The position numbers were made by a program, and so were the translations under genes. 64,000 nucleotides of DNA, from contig RPFO01000276.1 of assembly GCA_009746045.1 (NCBI GenBank), positions 3,213,922-3,277,921 on the forward strand, read 5' to 3'. The notes below the pieces were generated by a model. That model ran no database searches, was not told where the DNA came from, and saw only the letters and a list, made by a program, of their open reading frames with translations. Of the stretch, positions 36,201 through 48,218 are shown one piece after another (positions within the stretch are counted from its first letter, which is position 1; every line of letters starts with the position of its first letter). Source of the DNA: Mesostigma viride (lineage: Eukaryota; Streptophyta; Mesostigmatophyceae; Mesostigmatales; Mesostigmataceae).

Positions 36201-36492
36201 CCACTTCAGCGAGACGCTGCTGCTCTTCTTCCTGCCGCAGATACTCAACTTTGTCTACTCGCTCCCGCAACTGTTCAAACTGGTGCCCTGCCCGCGGCAC
36301 CGCCTCCCAAAGCTACATGTGGACACAGGCCTGCTCGAGGGCAGCAACGACTTCAACCTCGTCAACCTGACCCTGCGGGTGCTGGGGCCGTGCACCGAGG
36401 CACAGCTGGCCGTGCGCCTGCTGGCGTTCCAGGCAATCTGCTGTGCAGGTACCTTCTTGGCACGCTTTCTGCTCAAGGGGATATACAAGTAA
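30224..36492 (+). CDS. ALG7: UDP-GlcNAc:dolichyl-phosphate GlcNAc-1-phosphate transferase (6 exons)
   Basis: Exons 30224-30570, 31411-31498, 32018-32109, 32898-33016, 34044-34159 and 35992-36492; about 420 residues, close to the usual 400-410. All junctions are in phase. The enzyme sits in the ER membrane and makes dolichyl-PP-GlcNAc, the first step of N-glycan precursor assembly; it is the tunicamycin target. Diagnostic motifs in order: [33 protein letters not shown] with the acidic pair, [54 protein letters not shown], and [17 protein letters not shown]. Many hydrophobic segments match its multi-pass topology. The N terminus has about 25 extra hydrophilic residues before the first membrane helix. 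Three of five introns carry tandem arrays. DPAGT1 is the animal name of this enzyme. Identity is confident. Confidence 0.95.
30931..31195. repeat. 21-bp minisatellite, about 13 copies, in ALG7 intron 1
   Basis: The unit is ctcgtcgttcctgcacatgc followed by g, with variants (cactcc, cccatc, ctgtacat). Being divisible by 3, it creates repeat frames on both strands. Confidence 0.92.
33586..34030. repeat. 15-bp minisatellite, about 30 copies, in ALG7 intron 4
   Basis: The unit is ccccgctgtttgcct, with gctgcttgcct and ggtttgcct variants. It runs to within about 15 bp of the exon 5 splice acceptor at 34043, so it occupies the usual polypyrimidine region. Confidence 0.94.
34199..35345. repeat. 12-bp minisatellite, about 95 copies, in ALG7 intron 5
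   Basis: The unit is gcttgctggttt, with ttgttg, gggttg, gattg and gagttg variants; it begins about 40 bp after the exon 5 donor. Sense frames read as leucine, cysteine, tryptophan and alanine-rich repeats (for example CLLVCLLG) over hundreds of residues. Confidence 0.95.
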
Positions 36493-36726
36493 ATGATCAT
36501 GGGGCATGCCCGGGCGGTGGGCACTGTTTGGCCATGCTTTGTGATGTCCGCCTGTCTTACTGCGATTGGCGGCGCTGCCCGCCCTAGGCAGGTTGCTCGG
36601 CTCAAGGTAGAAGTCTATTTGACATGACTTCCCATGGATATCAGATCTTGACACATTTTTTGCATTTCTCATATCCAATGGCCGAATATTTTTATGCTGT
36701 CAGTTGGGCCATACAAGTATTTCGGG

Positions 36727-36785
36727 GAAGTACTTGCATGCGTGCCATGCGCATGGGCATGCCACAAAGTACTATGCTAATCTCA
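36727..36785. repeat. Palindromic repeat family P, further copies
   Basis: A full copy ends with actatgctaatctcatt; another starts at 36838 and a degenerate one lies at 35745-35800. The 36838 copy is split by the LINE insertion described next. Confidence 0.65.
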
Positions 36786-36929
36786 TTAGAAAAACAATTA
36801 CACGAAAGTTACACATTAATGTCGTCTGCACCATGAAGTAAGTACTTGCGTGTCATGCGCATGGGCATGCCACAGAGTAATATGCTGATGCTGTACAAGA
36901 ACAAGGGGTCTGCCGACCCCGGTCACTAC

Positions 36930-37920
36930 AGGACACTGAGCACGTGCAGACATGGCTTGACTGCCTGGCTCTCGAGGCCCGTGCAGTGGGGCTTGAGGTC
37001 AGCAAGAAGACAGAGGCCCTGGCGGTTGGGCTCACCAACTCACCGCCGCCCCTCTATCTCCTAGACGGCTCTCGAGTCCTGTATCGGGACCGCGTTAAGC
37101 TGCTGGGCAGCCTGCTCCCCAGCTGCGAGGTTGATGTGGACCATCGCATCTCCCTCGCCTGGCACGCTTTACGCCGGTACCGGGCCCTGTGGCGCAAGCC
37201 CCTGGGCAAGATCGAGAAACAGGACCTGTTCAAGGTCCTCGTCCTTCCTGTTCTCACGTATGGCGCCGAGACGTGGACCCTCACCGCCGACCTGGCCCGC
37301 AAGCTAGACGGCGCGGTCACCAGCATGCTGCGTTCCATTTTCAGAGTAGGATATGCTGCTCATGTCCGCAATGAGGACCTGTACCAGGGCATGCCCTATA
37401 TCACCAGCACCATTAAGCAACGCCGCCTGCAGCTAGTAGGGCACCTAGCTCGCACCAACCAGGTAGACACCTCACGTGGCCCCCCCGCAGGACTGCGACC
37501 AGCCCAGCCTGGCCGGCACCTCCTGACGTGGGCTGGGCCCAGTGATGTTCGACGCCGCCAGGCCCGCACCTTCAAAGAACAGCTAGTAGAGGACATGGGG
37601 GCCTAGGCCTCTCCGTGATTTGGAAGAAGATGATGGACAAGGCCAAGTGGGCCCAGGTCATAGAGGACAACGAGCCCCCCCCAGTGGGGAAGCGCCCGCG
37701 TGTGCAATCCCGCGGGAGGCACGCCAGATAGCTCCCCCTAGGGCAGCGTGCGGCTGCCTAGATAGATGTTGTAGTTAGAATGCTGTTAGATAGATGTAGT
37801 ATGTAGCCAATGTAGATAGATTAGACCGGTAGGACTGTTTGCACCCATCCATCCATCCATCGGGGTTAATGCTCCGTGACTCCCCAACGGGAGCACGAGT
37901 CTACTTAATTAATTAATTAA
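36930..37920 (+). mobile_element. 5'-truncated LINE with ORF2 C terminus, 3' hairpin and TTAA tail
   Basis: Encodes WLDCLALEARAVGLEVSKK, then LTYGAETWTLTADLARKL and RLQLVGHLARTNQVD. In a shifted frame come IWKKMMDKAKWAQVIEDNE and a stop. The 3' end has a hairpin at 37870-37897 and (TTAA)n. The left flank aatatgctgat and right flank aatatgctaat look like a target duplication in palindromic repeat P. The polymerase core is absent, so this copy cannot move on its own. Confidence 0.85.
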
Positions 37921-37972
37921 TATGCTAATCTCATTCGAAAATATTTAATTACACTGCACCATCTATTAATTT

Positions 37973-38221
37973 TCTGATCAGGCACTCCGCAAAGGTGAAA
38001 ACCTTTGCGTTCAGTGCCGGGCCGCGGAAAACGTGGAAAACGCGATCTGCAAATGAATCCGACCGGAATCGAACTGGGGACCTCTCGCACCAATTTTGCT
38101 GACTATAGGACGGACGTCTCCGGTTACCATGGCATCGCCAACTTACACCTACAGTCATCCGCAAAAGTTCTCCTGTCCGGGGAGTGATGCAAGCCTTTCG
38201 GATTTGGTACTAGATAAATCA
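37973..38221. repeat. Hairpin-bearing repeat family H, copy 1
   Basis: About 249 bp, almost identical to 38725-38973. It opens with gatcaggcactc and a perfect hairpin at 37988-38009 (cgcaaaggt-gaaa-acctttgcg). A solo hairpin with the same flank is at 38384-38405. The minus strand holds cagttcgattccgg, close to a tRNA T-arm/B box, and ttggcgatgccatgg, loosely A-box-like, so a tRNA-derived SINE is possible but unproven. Confidence 0.75.
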
Positions 38222-38724
38222 CTCGAGATCTGTGTGTAGGAGTACTACACACATGTCTGCACGCGAGACTTGTTCAGTCTCGCACCGTGAGACGGGCTGA
38301 ACACGGCTGAATCCTTCTTTTTTAGAAGGGGGCGTAGCCGGTACTAACGAAATCAGCCAAGCGTATATTCTGATCAGGCACTCCGCAAAGGTGAAAACCT
38401 TTGCGTTCAGTTTTTGTTTCTTTATTAATATTAATAAAGAACATACTAGTTGTCTCACTTAATACCTCCATGGGGAGGATATATGCACATGACACATGCA
38501 TATCCCTGAGAACAGAAGGGGCATATATTCTGATCAGACACTCCACAGGGGCATATATGCTTCTTAATTAATACATTCTAGGCGACAACCTACCGGTACG
38601 GTGGGTGTAAACTGCCATCGGCCTACTCGGGGTGCACAACTGAGGTGCACCACCATATGTACGTATTCCAGCAGCTCCGTTGGGAGTTCATGTGGCACAT
38701 AGCCCTGAGTTCTAAGGGGCATAT

Positions 38725-38973
38725 TCTGATCAGACACTCCGCAAAGGTGAAAACCTTTGCGTTCAGTGCCGGGCCGCGGAAAACGCGGAAAACGCGATCT
38801 GCAAATGAATCCGACCGGAATCGAACTGGGGACCTCTCGCACCAATTTTGCTGACTATAGGACGGACGTCTCCGGTTACCATGGCATCGCCAACTTACAC
38901 CTACAGTCATCCGCAAAAGTTCTCCTGTCCGGGGAGTGATGCAAGCCTTTCGGATTTGGTACTAGATAAATCA
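38725..38973. repeat. Hairpin-bearing repeat family H, copy 2
   Basis: Near-exact second copy of 37973-38221 in the same orientation, with its hairpin at 38740-38761. Translations of the central parts of both copies are identical, so the duplication is recent. Confidence 0.85.
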
Positions 38974-39357
38974 CTCGCATATGGCCTTTAATACAGTCTG
39001 CGGGCTACTTCCTGCAAGGGTAGGATGTAAACTACACCTGCTATAGGTGCACCGAGGGCACCTGCACCACCGTGCATCTATCAGAGCCCAGCCCAACTAA
39101 GGGGGGCCGGTCATGGGGTGGAAGATAATCATGGCTATACAAAAGCTAGGGCGTGGCTTCTCAGCAGAGAGTGACTCTCCATAGGCAGAGCTTGGCTAAA
39201 TTCTTAATGCAACATCCGTGGGGAGTCCCATTATAGGCCTGCAGGGCGTGGCTATTCGGAAGGCATCATCCATGGGGGGGCCATTATGGGCGCACATGCG
39301 CAAGCTTGGGCCACGTGGTAAGCTAAGCCTTACTAATCTACACTACTGCTATATTGC
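38974..39357. other. No gene recognised
   Basis: A segment near 38985-39035 (gggctac...ctgcaa...gtgtaaact-like) resembles parts of 38570-38620 and 50150-50205, so it is probably decayed retroposon sequence. Confidence 0.4.
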
Positions 39358-40935
39358 CTAGATTGGGGTTGCATGCTGGGGTGGTAGTAGGGGGTGCCTG
39401 CCAGGTCTTGTGGTCGACGTGGATGACGTCCCCCCTCCAGTATACCGGTTTCCCCCCCTGTGCTCCGCTGGAGCTGGAGGTAGGTCGGCCATAGCTCGCG
39501 TCGTCGTTAGTTGCTTGGCCAGGGTCAGGTCGTCGTCCAGCGTGTAGCGAGTCCTCGAGAGCTTCTTGCGGCATGTAAGGAACGACAGCTTATCCGCCAT
39601 GTACTTAAAGGTGAGGAGCACGGGGGCCGGGCCAGCCTTAGCCGGCGCGCGGGGAATTAAGCGGGCAGCCGACATCCGCAGCTCACCAGTGATCGAGTTG
39701 CATGGGGGCAAGAATGTCGCGCTGAGAGAAATGCCGTGAAAAGAGTCGTCGATCGAGGTCTCATCTGCTGGCTAGCTGGCCGAAGTGCTTGACGATGACA
39801 TTGTGGCTGCGCTGGGTGCGGTCGGCAGGCCTCCTCGCGGAGGTCGAGGGCTTGTTGCTTGAGCTGTGCCGCAGTGGTGGCTCCAGGTGCATGGTGGAGG
39901 TGGTGTGGTGCTTGAGCAGGTCCGCCCAGGTCTGTGTGGGAGGGGCGTCGCCGCCTGAGCCCTGAGCGGGGGCTGGTTTGGCGGCAATGTCCTTCACCGC
40001 CTGGGCGGTGATGCCGGCGGTGTTCTGCATGCACTTGATGGCGATGGCGGTGTCCTTGAGGCGCTGGTCGATGTCGAGGAGCTGGGCCTAGCTTGAGGGC
40101 GGCAGTGGAGGTGGCAGTGGCAGTGGAGGTGGAGGCGAGGAGGGTGGAGGTGGAGGTGACGGTGGTGGAAAGGTGAGGGACTCTCAGCAACCAACGTGCC
40201 GCCCAGTGCCGCCACATCTGCAGCAAGGGGGGTCACGTGCTGCTCGAAAGCTTCAGTCCGTAGGGTGCGGACGATGGATTCTGTCGCGACGGTGGGAGGG
40301 GGGGCCCAGCAGAGCTCGGCGTCGGAGCGCCTGAGGAGGGAGCAGAGGGCGAAGCGCGCTGGAGCTGCATGCATGGGGGCGTTTCATGCGCGGAATGATA
40401 TCAAAATCATCGGTGGTGCCAGGAAGGCCGTTGGGTCAGCGGCCGCGGATGTGGGATATGAGGTGCAAGCACAGGGCTACAAGCGAGGCGTGCGTGCCGA
40501 AAAACACGTCTTCCATGAAGGCTCCCGGGGTTCGAGTCCAGAAGCCAGGTGCGTTGATGTCAAAGGCGATCTCATCCCAGTGCGGCTCGGCAGGGCGAGG
40601 TCCTGCGCTTGGGCTCAGGCGATGCAGATGGCGAGGCAAGCCCGGAGGGGGGCTGGGCAACCACCAGTGCGCGACTAGTGTCACCGCTGCGCCTTTCGGA
40701 CCTGAGGGCAAAGCTGCAGCCGGAGCTGTGCACAGGTCTACGTATTTTCATTGCTTAACGCAGCCGCCAGGCGGCGTTGCGTAGATATGAGCGTTTGCTC
40801 GTCATATATTGCGTAATAGCTTCGGGAAATTATATCAGCGTGTGCGTCTTAGAAAGACGAAGCGATTGTGATGTTCACAGCCGAATTCGGTGCCCAAACG
40901 TGAAAGTTATGAGCTCCGCCGTCAGCCATGGCTAC
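39358..40935 (-). mobile_element. ORF1-only LINE relative, inverted copy, degenerate
   Basis: Read on the minus strand it starts near 40935 with the same leader as 19015 (gccatggctgacggcgg). It then encodes RLKDTAIAIKCMQNTAGIT, TWADLLKHHTTSTM, LSFLTCRKKLSRTRYTLDDD and, in another frame, YWRGDVIHVDHKTW. ORF1 is cut by stops and frameshifts, and no reverse transcriptase follows. Confidence 0.65.
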
Positions 40936-41034
40936 CTCGTGGCTCGTGGACCTTACTATAACGGAGTCATGTTCCTAATTAATTAATTAATCAATTACTC
41001 CTTGTCAATCATGCGCGGGCGAGTAGTACGGCAT

Positions 41035-41330
41035 TAATTAATTGATTAATTAGACTCGTGCACCCGTTGGGGAGTCACGGAGCACCGAAGTGCTTTTAAT
41101 CCCTGTGTGCATGTGCACAACAGAAAGCTAGACAGGGCAGAGACCCCCTTTCGCCTTCATGACAGAGGTATGCCACAGCTGCGATCAGACACGGTAAACG
41201 ATCCGGCAAGATCAATGTGGGTGCAATAAGACCCATGTGAGCATATCATAACAAGGAGCGTGGGCAAGTAATCTGAGCATAGCCAGAACGTAGCATGGCT
41301 GTACGGCATACAACATGATTTTGCACAAGC
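41035..41330 (-). mobile_element. 5'-truncated LINE 3' end, inverted
   Basis: The reverse complement matches the 3' untranslated regions at 19540-19850 and 20470-20715, ending in a hairpin (41059-41086) and a TTAA/TTGATTAA-type tail. Confidence 0.8.
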
Positions 41331-41339
41331 ACAAATTAT

Positions 41340-42286
41340 AATATTAGTTTACTGCAATCAGTAATTAATTGATTATTATGCACGCGCCCCCGTAGGGGAG
41401 TCATGTTCAAAGCACACTAATACATACGTAAAGTGAAACCTTGAAGTCCCTGGTTTCTTTGCACAGCAAGAAGCTAGGAGGGCAGAGACCCTCATCCCTC
41501 TTTCACTGCCAAGAAGGCAGGCCAAACTGGTGCAATCGAAGACTACTCACGAGTTCCTCAGGCATCCACTGTGGGTGCGATAAGACCAGAGGTCAGCGGA
41601 CACGTGGCAGATGCGAGGCACAAATGCATCGTACGTCCCTCGCCTCTTGTACCCAGCCGCCAATACCATGTCAATATTCATCGAGTCGACAGTATCACCT
41701 GGGCATGCTGATATACTGGATCACTGCCCTGCATGCGCACACGCGCGCATGCTCAATAGCTTGAAGCGAATGAACATATGCAACCCATGATTAGATTTGG
41801 GCCACATGCATGCATGCATGCATGCAGATATATAAGCTTGCACACTTCAGTTGAATGTGGTCAACTGGCATGGTGTTGGCCTAGTTATTACGCATGCATC
41901 AACCCATCAGGCGGCAATTACTGCATCCGCTCTGCTATTGAGCACTATGTCCAAGCTTTCATTATTGCACTGATTGCACCCACTGTAGTTGCTAGACTCT
42001 CCCAGTGCTGAAGCAGTTTGGTCAACCCTGTGGCCTGCCTTTCAAGAATACAAGAGAAGGGGCTGGTGCTTCCCGCCCCTTTCTCGCTGTGCATCAATCA
42101 GGGATGAAAGGTGCCTGTAGACTAAAAAAGTTTACCATACCCCGTGACTCTCCCCGTGACTCTCCCAACAGAGGCGAGTGAATGAATGGACGAATGAACC
42201 CAACAGGGTACAGCAGGGCCACTGCAAAGATTGTATAAAAAAGCTGCGCTACATGAGCACATCACAAACATTTGCTATGCACCCCA
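41340..42286. other. Diverged LINE 3' fragments, no gene
   Basis: 41380-41600 on the minus strand and about 42030-42180 on the plus strand retain weak likeness to the family 3' end (gcagagaccc, gtgactctcccaacag). A CATGCATG run lies at 41805-41825. Confidence 0.45.
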
Positions 42287-45200
42287 TTACTTGCCAGCGC
42301 TCATCATGGGTCGCAGCCTCCCTCGCATCACGCAAAGCCACAACGCAGCACACAACAAGCTGTCCAGGATCTCCGGCTGTTGCGCTGCATGAGCATTCCC
42401 AGGATCCACAGTGCACATCATGGCATCCAGGAGAATGCCGAGGGGGACTGGCCGGCAATGTAACAACTCCGTGGGGTCGTGGGCACCCTTTCGCTGGGTC
42501 TCAGGCCGTGCACCCTCCGCCTCTGCCACAATGACCTGGCGCATCCAACCAAGCAGGCAGAAGTCGCTGGATGGATTATTTTGTCAAGGCCCTGTTGAGT
42601 TTGTCGCCTAGCATCTCCCTATAATCTGGCAGTGCTGACTTCGACCTCATAACACCCTGCTAGGGCTAGTTGGATTCTGGTTGACAGCGAATGAGAACTA
42701 ATGAAAAACATTCTGAGAAGGGGCTGCGAAGATCATCAACTAATCCAGGTCTAAGCAATGCAATGTCAAAACGCTGCAAATAACGACTTCCGTGAGGATG
42801 CAGCATATAAGCACAGAGGTCACATGGCAGGATTGGCCGGTAGGCTGTAGGTGCTGACCATTATTGAAATGCAAGAGGGGAGCATGAGCCACGGGCAAAA
42901 AACCAAACAGCTAATGACCTACAACTAATGCTCGTGAGATCTCCTAGAATCAGAGCTCTTATCTTTTCGGAGCTGTGGGAAATTCAACATAAGTAACAGC
43001 ACCATTACCTCCTCACTCGAAAAGACAGCACACAGGATACAAGAGGCTTTTGCAGCTGGCAATATAATGCCCCTAATCTTGATGCAAGGATGCTGCTATT
43101 GGCATACAAGCTTGCGCATGCCGTCCAGATTGCCCATGTGCGTCAGGTTGTGCAGAGGTGTGTCCATGTACACAGCAGCTCTACTTGCAGTAGCAGAAGG
43201 TCGGGGCCACCAGCACAACAACAGGCAATGCTCTCACCGCCTGCGAGAAGATGCCAGGGGCAGGGAAGACGGAGCCGAGAACCTTCCATCGCTCCGCCGC
43301 ATATCCTGCCTCCTCGAGCAGCTCCCTCGCACCTGCCTGCGGGGACGTGCGTGGAGACGCCCCAGAAGCAGGTAGGGTGCAAGGCATCGGCCAGAAGCTT
43401 GAATAGCATGCCACTGGTAGCGAGTGAACAATACTATGCAAACGCATGGCCGGCAGCCTTCCAGGACGTGTCACACACATAACCAGCCGGCATTTCCACA
43501 CTCGCTTGCAGGGTGTTGGCTGAAACATACGAACCTGCAGCGGAGACTCCCCCGCGTCCACGATGCCACCCGGGAGGCTGGTGACAATGCCGTCGCCATT
43601 GGCGGCCCGTGTCGGATGGCGGTACTCTGCGCGCCAAGCACAGGAGAAAGGGACGTGGGCGCCACATGACAGGAAGGGACATACCGTTCAATAGCATGCG
43701 TGCGAACCGTGAGGATGAATACAATCCTGTTTTGTACACACGAACAGAATCGTGCTACGCCAAGCCGAGTACACAGGCGTGGCATGCATCCGTGATACGC
43801 CAGCTGGCAATTGTCCCTACCCCCAACTCACCCCATCCCACGAGTTGCAAACTGGGTAGATCTGCTGCGAACACGATCCGCCCCTTGTGCGCAGCACACA
43901 AGGACCGGCATGTAGCAGAACAAGTAGGCGCATCTGACCTGAATGAAAGCAAGCGTGTTCTTACAGTAAGTGAGTTGCCGTCCTCAAGAACATGTAAGAG
44001 CAGCACACTGGCCAAACATCCAAACCCCTGAAGCCTGATTATGCTAGATTAAGTACGCGGAGTTGCAGGGCAGCAGTAACTCTACTTTTGAAAGCAGTGA
44101 CTGGCACTGCTGGTCAAGCATTGCAGCCTGCAGGAGAAACTTCTGCAGGCCCCGGGACTACACTTCTACTCGCAGTTCGATGCAGACGTGGCTAGGTCTA
44201 TCTATAGGCACGCCACAGGCTCCATAACACAATCTAAGTATAACACACATGATACCCTGCCACGTTCCCTGAGCAAGTGCCACCAAGCTATAGCAGGATT
44301 CGCGTTATAGCAGGATATGGTGTGATTGGTGTCTGACTGCGAACGCATTTATGTCAAGGTGGAGATGTAGCGCATGCACGCTAGTCACGTTAGAGTAAAC
44401 GCAGTTGGGCCCAGCAGACTTGAGGAAGGCTATACTTGTTCTCCTCTTTCTCCTCTCCTTATTCCCTTCTTGACTTGCTAGATGAACTCCGGGTTCGAGT
44501 CCACTAGCTGTGAGGATGGTTAACTTAGAGGACCCATACCCAGCTGTCCACTAACCCTGTGGCGCTTAAGACCGAAACAGCTTTGAAAGAGGCCACACAG
44601 TACCAACCAGCTTACTAGGCATAGCTCCTTGCACTTTTGCGTTGACCATGGTCATGAAGTGGCACAGCTGTCCACAATGAGGCACTCACCTCGGCAGAGG
44701 ACCAGCTCATTTGCATCCGTGAACGCCAGCTGGAGCGAGAGAAGCGGGCAGTTTATCCAGAGTGAATGGTTTTATTAGAAAACAAAAAAGTGAAGGAGAG
44801 GAACTGTCAGAGATAATCAAGGAAGAACCTGTATCTAAATACGAGGCGATGGTGACTGTATCCACGGCGTGCTTCATGGCAGCGGAGAATGACACTTGCA
44901 ACACTGTGGGCAAACACCAGTGTCGTCCCCTGCTTGGGCCTAAGCAGTCCATGGCCACAGGCCACATCCGAGGTAAAGAGCCATGGAATACAATGCATAA
45001 ACATTATACCGCCCGGCCTTGAATGAACACAATGAAGCTATTCTACAGTCCGCAGCGCATCCATCTCCCGCGAGCGTGAATGGAACCTCATGACGCTGCC
45101 TTAAGCTCATTCGACTAGTTCAATTGCCAAGCCCAGTTTGAGCCTCGTGACCTGGACATACTCTGAGGCTGTTCCTACAAGGATATCCATCCGCACCGAT

Positions 45201-47765
45201 CTGATCCAGATGGGGACGTCCCATGTATAGTAGGCCCGCCCACCCGTGCACATCAATCACGAGCGCTCCACCCCATTGGCCACAGCTGCTAGCGGCCCAC
45301 ACATAAGAAAAGCGCACGCCATGGAAGGAACAGATGTAACACAACCTACTAGCCTGCTTGTATGAGAGGTTGCCAGGTCGGCGAATGGCTTGACGCTCTA
45401 GCTTCCTACCCCACTTCCACAGTCTGTGTTTGGGGACTATGCATATGTATCAGTCAACCCGAGGCGAACCCCATCCATCTGCGTGCACCCACCACGATGA
45501 CGGCCCGCGGCTTGGATTCGAGCGTCAGGTACGGCTGCACCTGGCCGCCCGCCCAACTCAACTCCTCTTTCTTGAGGCGCTGCACGGGATGAGGCACCAG
45601 CCACCAGTAGGGACGTGATGATGCATGGGATGAGGGATGCATGGGGGCAGGCGCGTAGCCACGTGCAGTGGTGGTAGCGGCATGCGCCAGGTGGCAACCG
45701 GAGAGGCAGATGGGGGTAGAAAGAACGGCAATCACGGTCCAAGAGCTGCGTGGCTTGCCGATACGAGCTGTACGCTAGACCACGATGGATGATGTGCGGG
45801 CCCTGTACGCTAGACCACGATGGATGATGTGCGCGCCCTGTACGCTAGACCGCGATGGATGATGTGCGCGCCCTGTACGCTAGACCACGATGGATGATGT
45901 GCGCGCCCTGTACGCTAGACCACGATGGATGATGTGCGCGCCCTGTACGCTAGACCGTGATGGATGATGTGCGCGCCCTGTACGCTAGACCACGATGGAT
46001 GATGTGCGCGCCCTGTACGCTAGACCGCGATGGGTGATGTGCGCGCCCTGTACGCTAGACCACGATGGATGATGTGCGCGCCCTGTACGCTAGACCACGA
46101 TGGATGATGTGCGCGCCCTGTACGCTAGACCACGATGGATGATGTGCGCGCCCTGTACGCTAGACCACGATGGATGATGTGCGCGCCCTGTACGCTAGAC
46201 CGTGATGGATGATGTGCGCGCCCTGTACGCTAGACCACGATGGATGATGTGCGCGCCCTGTACGCTAGACCGCGATGGATGATGTGCGCGCCCTGTACGC
46301 TAGACCGTGATGGATGATGTGCGCGCCCTGTACACTAGACCGCGATGGGTGATGTGCGCGCCCTGTACACTAGACCACGATGGGTGATGTGCGCGCCCTG
46401 TACGCTAGACCGCAATGGATGATGTGCACGCCCTGTACGCTAGACCACGATGAATGATGTGCGCGCCCTGTACGCTAGACCACGATGGATGATGTGCGCG
46501 CCCTGGCAATGCATGTTTGTGGAGATTTGCAGCGCAGCAGGGGCATCGGATTCAACGTGCAGATGCATTGTTATCACAGTCACCGACACAAGAACGGTGA
46601 GTAGGTAAGCGTGGACACAGCAAGCTATAGTATCTTTTGGAGACAGGCACTTCTTGCTACACACGTACTGTGAACCCAGCCCCCACAATGGGGTGAGCAG
46701 ATCAGCTAATACTTGATAGTGTGCCACTCTGCACTCTACTCCCCCTCATGCCCGGGTAGCAGAGCCAGGAGGTCACACGCCGTCCCCTATTCTCTAGCGG
46801 GCCATGCATTCCATACGAACGATCACCGCTTCATGCATTCCCAGTTTCCCACCGACCTGCCCTGAACAAACTACCCACATTCCTCCACGGCATTGCTTGC
46901 CAGCTAACAAATTCACTGCAAGCCTGCCGCTGGCGCCCTGCATGGCAGAATTAGGCATAATTTCCGGGCACTACATGTCGGCCCAGATGGCGCGTCGGGA
47001 CATGCCACAGGACACAATGCGCTCAAGCGCATCGTCCCATTACAGCCACCTGGCCACCGCATGAGCCGTGCCACATGCCAGGAATAGTTTGGCGACGTAT
47101 CATCCCATCAGACCCATGTGGCCTGGGCACGATCATGATCAGCCCATTCATGACAAGCCCATTCCCATCAACACCGTGCCGGCAAAGTGCTCACAAGGAA
47201 AGTCTAATGGAGTTCAATATGGGTTAGCGCGGCCAAACGCAATGCGGTGATTTGTTACTGCCGCACCTATTATGGTTACACAGCCACCCTTCCATGCAAG
47301 GTTCCGAATGAATAATGCTTTCGCATACAAGTATAACCAGTGGGAAAGTAGTAGACTGATCCGCACTAACTCACAATCAAAAGATGCTATTCTTGTGATT
47401 AATGGGAGGCCTTCAAGATTACGTACAAGGAAACCGTCGTAGACGAGAGTCTCGCTCAGCACTTTGGGCGGTGATGACAGGGTGTCAGCCGGCCAATTGT
47501 CGCGCAGGGATCGCCACGGGTCCGGTGGTGACCCCTGGGTGCCATAATATTGGTCGGTAGGCAAAGTCCCGGGTTCTGCTTCCTCACGTGCCGCAGCAAG
47601 GGGAATGAAAGAGATCCGTCTTCTAAAAACAGCTGGTTCGATGACATTTTGAGCACGGTGGCTCCAGTTGGCGTGGCATGGCGCGTGAATAACTGCTTGC
47701 AGTTTCCCTCTAGTGATTTCGTGCGCGCAATGAAATGGTCGGCAAGTCTGTAATGAAATCGTCAT
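42287..47765 (-). CDS. NUDIX hydrolase, ADP-sugar pyrophosphatase-like (6 exons)
   Basis: Exons 47765-47427, 45579-45493, 44729-44690, 43626-43535, 43336-43238 and 42535-42287, all in phase; about 301 residues. Joined, they read KVLSETLVYDGFL, then YLTLESKPRAVIV, LAFTDANELVLCR and EYRHPTRAANGDG. The Nudix box spans a junction: GIVDAGESPLQ plus AGARELLEEAGY fits G-x5-E-x7-R-E-U-x-E-E-x-G-U exactly. After it come FPAPGIFSQ and HDPTELLHCRPVPLGILLDA, where ADP-ribose/ADP-sugar hydrolases have their C-terminal strands. The substrate is likely a nucleoside diphosphate linked to a sugar or similar group, cleaved with Mg2+ held by the box glutamates. The 47765 ATG is tentative: the first 70 residues have no family match and might be a targeting peptide or partly intronic. 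Confidence 0.85.
45767..46505. repeat. 35-bp minisatellite, about 21 copies, in NUDIX intron 1
   Basis: The unit starts gtacgctagaccacgatgga and ends tgatgtgcgcgccct. Variants alternate cacgat, cgcgat and cgtgat at one site. Confidence 0.96.
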
Positions 47766-48218
47766 TTTCGGCGTCAAAGACAGGAATCCATATGTCTTGT
47801 TACGCGTATGCTCTCACTGATTGCTGCAGTCGTGAGCCACGTAACTTGCTTTTCTGAACTCATAGAGCCATCTGGAGGAGATGTAGGTTGGGACCCGAAA
47901 CGATCACCAATCGGCCAACAGTACCATATTAAAACCCATGACTAGTCCGCGGCCTCAATGTTAACAATTTTATTTGTATGTGATCGCTAGTGGCGAAGAT
48001 ACAAGGTAGACTTCTTAGACCACCTGGCTCCTGCGGTATCGAATAGAGGCTCCAAGAAGGCTTTGCAATGTAGGGCTCAGGTAGTACGCTGCACAACTAC
48101 TGCGTGCAGTCTCGAATCTCGATTCAGCGTATGCAGCCGCGTGGAACGTGACTCCACAAGGATCCCGACTTGCAAATTGTTCTCGTAGAATTTTACATCT
48201 GCAGGCAACCAGCCACCC
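47766..48218. other. NUDIX upstream region, no gene recognised
   Basis: No frame with motif support. It should include the NUDIX promoter on the minus strand. Confidence 0.35.

Noticed and set aside
38060-38110. tRNA gene on the minus strand of repeat H
   Set aside because: A B-box-like stretch is present but the T stem has a mismatch and no pairing acceptor or anticodon stem could be drawn; kept only as tRNA-like.
43965-44027. Extra NUDIX exon reading GFGCLASVLLLHVLEDGNSL
   Set aside because: It resembles a Nudix strand, but the 44690-44729 exon joins 43626 in phase to give VLAFTDANELVLCREYRHPT; including both would duplicate the strand and break phase.
44470-44510. tRNA-like gggttcgagtcc
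   Set aside because: No flanking D-arm or acceptor stem.
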